Below are positions 61,621 through 64,000 of a stretch of 64,000 nucleotides of DNA, in pieces. A model generated the notes under the pieces. That model worked only from the letters and a program-made list of their open reading frames with translations. It was not told where the DNA came from and made no database searches. Both the position numbers and the translations under genes were made by a program. Position 1 is the first letter of the stretch. Each line of letters starts with the position of its first letter. The stretch comes from Candidatus Pristimantibacillus lignocellulolyticus (GTDB lineage: Bacteria; Bacillota; Bacilli; Paenibacillales; Paenibacillaceae): the NCBI GenBank assembly GCA_023639215.1, contig CP097899.1, positions 1,308,501 through 1,372,500 of the forward strand. Direction: 5' to 3'.

Positions 61621-61643
61621 GCCTAGTATACTAGTAACACGCC
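61615..61643 (-). promoter_or_regulatory. RAT antiterminator sequence of GlcT type
   Basis: Minus strand: GGCGTGTTACT, AGTATA, CTAGGCATGAG. GTGTTACT and AGGCATGAG are the conserved halves of the GlcT-class ribonucleic antiterminator. It overlaps the terminator at 61574-61620. Confidence 0.9.
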
Positions 61644-61661
61644 TTCTAACTACTAATTATC

Positions 61662-61690
61662 ATTTTATTGTAAATTTTTTATGAAGTCAA
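61662..61690 (-). promoter_or_regulatory. SigA promoter of the glcT-PTS operon
   Basis: Minus strand: TTGACT (61690-61685), 17 bases, TAAAAT (61667-61662). Transcription would start just before the RAT sequence. Confidence 0.85.
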
Positions 61691-61734
61691 TTAATACATC
61701 TTATGTTTTAATATAATAAAAATTACATTCCTTA

Positions 61735-61763
61735 TTGACAATGTAAATTTGTGGATGTATGCT
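61735..61763 (+). promoter_or_regulatory. SigA promoter of the NgcE-type ABC operon
   Basis: TTGACA (61735-61740), 17 bases, TATGCT (61758-61763). It is divergent from the glcT promoter, 45 bp away. Confidence 0.85.
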
Positions 61764-61788
61764 ATGATCAATCCAATAGATAAGAACA

Positions 61789-61820
61789 CATAACGTGTAA
61801 CCGAGAGGGCATTAGTTATG
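61789..61820 (+). promoter_or_regulatory. RAT-like antiterminator hairpin in the ABC operon leader
   Basis: CATAAC (61789) pairs with GTTATG (61815). Between them lies GTGTAACC-GAGA-GGGCATTA, with a GNRA tetraloop and UGU/AAC and GGCA blocks resembling BglG-family RAT elements. Its 3' side overlaps the 5' arm of the terminator that follows, as in RAT-controlled leaders. Confidence 0.6.
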
Positions 61821-61861
61821 TAAGCAGTAGTATTATGCTTACACGACTTATGTCCTTTTTT
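61808..61861 (+). terminator. Leader terminator of the NgcE-type ABC operon
   Basis: GGCATTAGTTATGTAAGCA pairs imperfectly with TGCTTACACGACTTATGTCC around GTAGTATTA, followed by TTTTTT. It lies between the promoter and the binding-protein gene with no gene in front, so it must be conditional for the operon to be expressed. Confidence 0.85.
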
Positions 61862-61891
61862 GCTTGTACACCTACTTATCTATGAGATGTC

Positions 61892-61968
61892 GTTCAAAAA
61901 GCTGACTTTGATAATGAAGTAATGCAGGAAGCATAATCGGCATCGAATATGAAGCCAACTTTTTGAAC
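61892..61968. repeat. Dispersed intergenic repeat, short copy 2
   Basis: Begins GTTCAAAAAGCTGACTTT and ends AAGCCAACTTTTTGAAC; GGCATCGAATATGAAG near the right end matches the full copy (GCTTCATATTCGATGTCG in the opposite sense of the core). It lies between the leader terminator and the binding-protein gene. Confidence 0.75.
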
Positions 61969-62009
61969 ATGGATTAAATGAAAATATTATAAAAAAGGGA
62001 GCTAACACA

Positions 62010-63365
62010 ATGAAATTGAAAACATTATTGTTATGCAGCGTAATTTGTATCCTATTAACTACAGTAGCATGCGGTAACAACGCTACTAACACAAATGGTA
62101 ACGGCACTAATACTGAAAAACCAGCTACTACAGACACTAATAAGGATCCGGAAGTTACTACTACTGGTCTAAAGGGCGATTTTGAAATTCAATACTTTGT
62201 AGGCGGATATGGAGATGCTTGGTGGTTAGAAGTAATTGAAGGCTTCCAAAAAGCAAATCCCGATTTGAAAATTACGCAAAGCGCTGGTCCAAAAATTAAT
62301 GAGCAAATGCAACCTCGATGGATTTCAAATGATCCACCAGATGTTGTATACATTGATGGCGCTGGCTCCAATGAACGTCAAATGATTGTTGATGATCAAT
62401 TAATGGATATTACTAGTTTCCTTGAAACGGCAGTAAATGTTGACGGCGAAAAAATTAAAGATATTCTAATTTCACAACCGTCCATATTTAACGGTGATAA
62501 AAATTATAACCTTCCACTAGTATTCGGTTCATGGGGACTATTCTACGATAAAGCACTATTTACGCAAAATAACTGGGCTGTACCAACAAACTGGGATGAG
62601 TTCATTGCTGTAAGCGAACAAATTAAAGCTTCTGGTATGCCTGCACTACTTCATACAGGCGTTTATCCTTATTATATTAATGGTGGTCTATTAGATTCAG
62701 CAATGGTTGCTGCTAACGGTGGCGATACTTCCATTCTGACAAGTCAAGTAAATCTTGAAGAAGGTAGCTTCTCTAACGATGCTGTTAAAAAAGCTTTAGC
62801 GCAATTTATGCAACTAGTTGACAAAAACTTAATCGATCCAGGTTCTGTGGCATTAAATCATACAGATTCACAAGCACAATGGCTACAACATAAAGCTGCT
62901 TTCATTCCTAACGGTCTATGGTTAGAAAATGAAATGAAAAACGATATTCCTGCAGGTTTTGACTTTGGATTTATTCCTTCTGTTGCACAAGCAGCTGGTG
63001 AAAATAACATCGTTATCCCGTACACAGCTACTATCGCTATCGCTAAAGATGCTAAAAACCCTGATGCAGCTAAAGCTTTCCTTCAATATGTATTCACGAA
63101 ACAAAATGCTCTTCGTTGGGCAGAGATCACTGGTGCGATTATGAACGTTAAAGCTGATCTAAGTAACTCTTCAGCAAGTGGAGTTGTTAAAGATGCTATG
63201 GACTTCTTCAACTCTGATACTACAACAGTGGCTCCTGTAACTGTACTTAATGCAGACGTAGAAAAAGTGAAACAAGATTCTATTATCGCATTATCCATTG
63301 GTAAAATTACACCTGAAGAATGGATGACACGTCTAGAAGAGGCAGCAGCTAAAGCTCGTAAATAA
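62010..63365 (+). CDS. NgcE-like ABC binding lipoprotein for GlcNAc/chitobiose
   Basis: 451 residues. Lipoprotein signal MKLKTLLLCSVICILLTTVAC (lipobox TVAC), a Thr/Asn-rich linker (about 22-52), then a family 1 solute-binding fold. The segments IQYFVGGYGDAWWLEVIEGF, LQPR-like MQPRWISNDPPDVVYIDGAG and LFYDKALFTQNNW follow the NgcE type that binds N-acetylglucosamine and diacetylchitobiose. AAAGGGAG precedes the ATG. A permease gene follows after a repeat-containing gap. The ligand is a family-level inference, supported by the GlcNAc-type PTS next to it. Confidence 0.85.
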   Translation: MKLKTLLLCSVICILLTTVACGNNATNTNGNGTNTEKPATTDTNKDPEVTTTGLKGDFEIQYFVGGYGDAWWLEVIEGFQKANPDLKITQSAGPKINEQMQPRWISNDPPDVVYIDGAGSNERQMIVDDQLMDITSFLETAVNVDGEKIKDILISQPSIFNGDKNYNLPLVFGSWGLFYDKALFTQNNWAVPTNWDEFIAVSEQIKASGMPALLHTGVYPYYINGGLLDSAMVAANGGDTSILTSQVNLEEGSFSNDAVKKALAQFMQLVDKNLIDPGSVALNHTDSQAQWLQHKAAFIPNGLWLENEMKNDIPAGFDFGFIPSVAQAAGENNIVIPYTATIAIAKDAKNPDAAKAFLQYVFTKQNALRWAEITGAIMNVKADLSNSSASGVVKDAMDFFNSDTTTVAPVTVLNADVEKVKQDSIIALSIGKITPEEWMTRLEEAAAKARK

Positions 63366-63383
63366 CTTAAATTAACCAAACAT

Positions 63384-63465
63384 ATGAAGCGCTACTTGTG
63401 GAAGAAGTTCGGTACTTGTGTACATATTTCATACACAAATACTTACCTTCCCAAGTGCGCTTCAT
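63384..63465. repeat. Core-only copy of the dispersed repeat inside the ABC operon
   Basis: ATGAAGCGCTACTTGTGGAAG at left (21 bases shortened here to its key ATGAAGCGC end) and CAAGTGCGCTTCAT at right are inverted; an inner TTGTGTACAT/ATACACAA stem continues the hairpin. The outer GTTCAAA ends are missing. It matches the core at 35164-35243 and sits between the binding-protein and permease genes, where it could act as a processing or attenuation hairpin. Confidence 0.75.
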
Positions 63466-63513
63466 ATTCAATATTGAATCCAGATGAATGGCATGACAAA
63501 GAGGAGGAACAAC

Positions 63514-64000
63514 ATGTCTCCACGCCTTAAGCGAACAGGCTTTATTACTATATTTTTATTACCTACTTTTATATTTTTCTGTTTATTTACACTTTATCCG
63601 ATTGTTAAGGGCATCCAGATCTCATTCTTTGATTGGTCTGGTAGAACGAAGGAAATGGATTTTATCGGTATACAAAATTTCCTCGATCTATTCTCTGACC
63701 CCATTATTTGGACTGCAATTAAAAATGACTATTTTTTAGTTGTAGGTAAAGTACTTGGAATTATGCTACTAGCTACCATCTTTGCAGTCAGCGTAACTCG
63801 ATTAAAAGTTGTAGGTAGAAATATTTTTCGAGTTATATTTTTTATTCCAAATGTTATTTCTGTTGTCGTTATTGGCGTATTATTCCGATTTGTTTACAAC
63901 CCTAACTTAGGGTTTATTAACAGTTTTTTGTCATTGTTCACTGAAAATCCGGTACAAATCTCTTGGCTTGGGTCTGAGAATCTAGCTATGTGGTCATTAT
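63514..64000 (+). CDS. Sugar ABC transporter permease, MalF/NgcF type (runs off the window)
   Basis: The first 162 codons are present: MSPRLKRTGFITIFLLPTFI, FTLYPIVKGIQISFFDWSGR, then further membrane helices and FRVIFFIPNVISVVVIGVLF. ATG at 63514 follows GAGGAGG. The EAA loop lies beyond the window. It should form the channel for the NgcE-like binding protein encoded upstream. Confidence 0.9.
   Translation, partial: MSPRLKRTGFITIFLLPTFIFFCLFTLYPIVKGIQISFFDWSGRTKEMDFIGIQNFLDLFSDPIIWTAIKNDYFLVVGKVLGIMLLATIFAVSVTRLKVVGRNIFRVIFFIPNVISVVVIGVLFRFVYNPNLGFINSFLSLFTENPVQISWLGSENLAMWSL

Overview
This 64 kb window is AT-rich chromosomal DNA from an endospore-forming member of the Bacillota, most likely Paenibacillus or a close relative. 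The evidence is: strong Gram-positive ribosome binding sites, frequent TTG/GTG starts, a GerA/GerB/GerC germination operon, an RsbQ homologue, a SigV/RsiV pair, many carbohydrate ABC and PTS genes, and a large multidomain NPCBM/M60 protein. I see no rRNA, tRNA, CRISPR array, prophage or IS transposase. The window begins inside a GH43 gene and ends inside a sugar ABC permease gene.

Layout. 1-3.4 kb: a minus-strand xylo-oligosaccharide-type ABC operon (permease, permease, binding lipoprotein, GH43) behind cre-like operators. 3.4-5.4 kb: an RsbQ-like hydrolase paired with a PAS-GGDEF diguanylate cyclase. 5.6-9.8 kb: sigV-rsiV, an SH3-SH3-VanY carboxypeptidase, a stand-alone RsiV-like DUF3298 protein and an FlxA-like protein. 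10-15 kb: an AHSA1/ArsR operon with its own palindromic operator, an aldo/keto reductase, and a HrtBA-like heme exporter behind an HssR-type direct repeat. 15-19 kb: LemA/DUF3137, then the formaldehyde-fixing hxlR-hxlA-hxlB set. 19-23 kb: a possible spore-appendage-like protein and the anaerobic ribonucleotide reductase nrdDG behind paired NrdR boxes. 23-25 kb: a PadR/HAAS/DUF4097 operon. 25-27.6 kb: an Lgt-like membrane protein, a radical-SAM protein resembling the tetraether/membrane-spanning-lipid synthase (Tes) family, and a small membrane protein, all in one operon. 27.7-35 kb: PhnA/YjdM, SelO, a second diguanylate cyclase, a YiiX-like cysteine hydrolase, a CdsA-like gene with an abnormal start, YwbE, and an aldo/keto reductase divergent from a second HxlR regulator. 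35-47.4 kb: a domain-permuted GH3 glucosidase divergent from a hybrid kinase with two kinase modules, then a 1721-residue secreted M60 metalloprotease behind a cyclic-di-GMP-I riboswitch. 47-58 kb: a chemotaxis receptor, the ger operon, an MFS carrier, a ROK regulator behind a 50 bp palindrome, a methyltransferase-TPR protein and a DUF4358 lipoprotein. 58-64 kb: a GlcT-type antiterminator with its RNA target and a GlcNAc-type PTS (EIIA, EIICB, HPr), divergent from an NgcE-type ABC operon whose leader also holds a terminator and a RAT-like hairpin.

Themes. Cyclic di-GMP: two cyclases with intact I-sites and one riboswitch that probably controls the M60 surface protein. Envelope stress: SigV/RsiV, VanY, LemA and HrtBA. 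Amino-sugar and plant-glycan uptake: two ABC systems, one PTS, GH43 and GH3. Membrane lipid chemistry: the Lgt-like/Tes-like operon and a CdsA-like gene. A dispersed intergenic repeat family with ends of the type GTTCAAAAAGC/GCTTTTTGAAC occurs at least three times, and a related core lies inside the right-hand ABC operon.

The candidates most likely to be new biology are the Lgt-like/Tes-like/small-membrane-protein operon (24985-27566), the possible antitermination control of an ABC operon (61735-62010), the c-di-GMP riboswitch on an M60 protease, and the RsbQ/PAS-GGDEF module.
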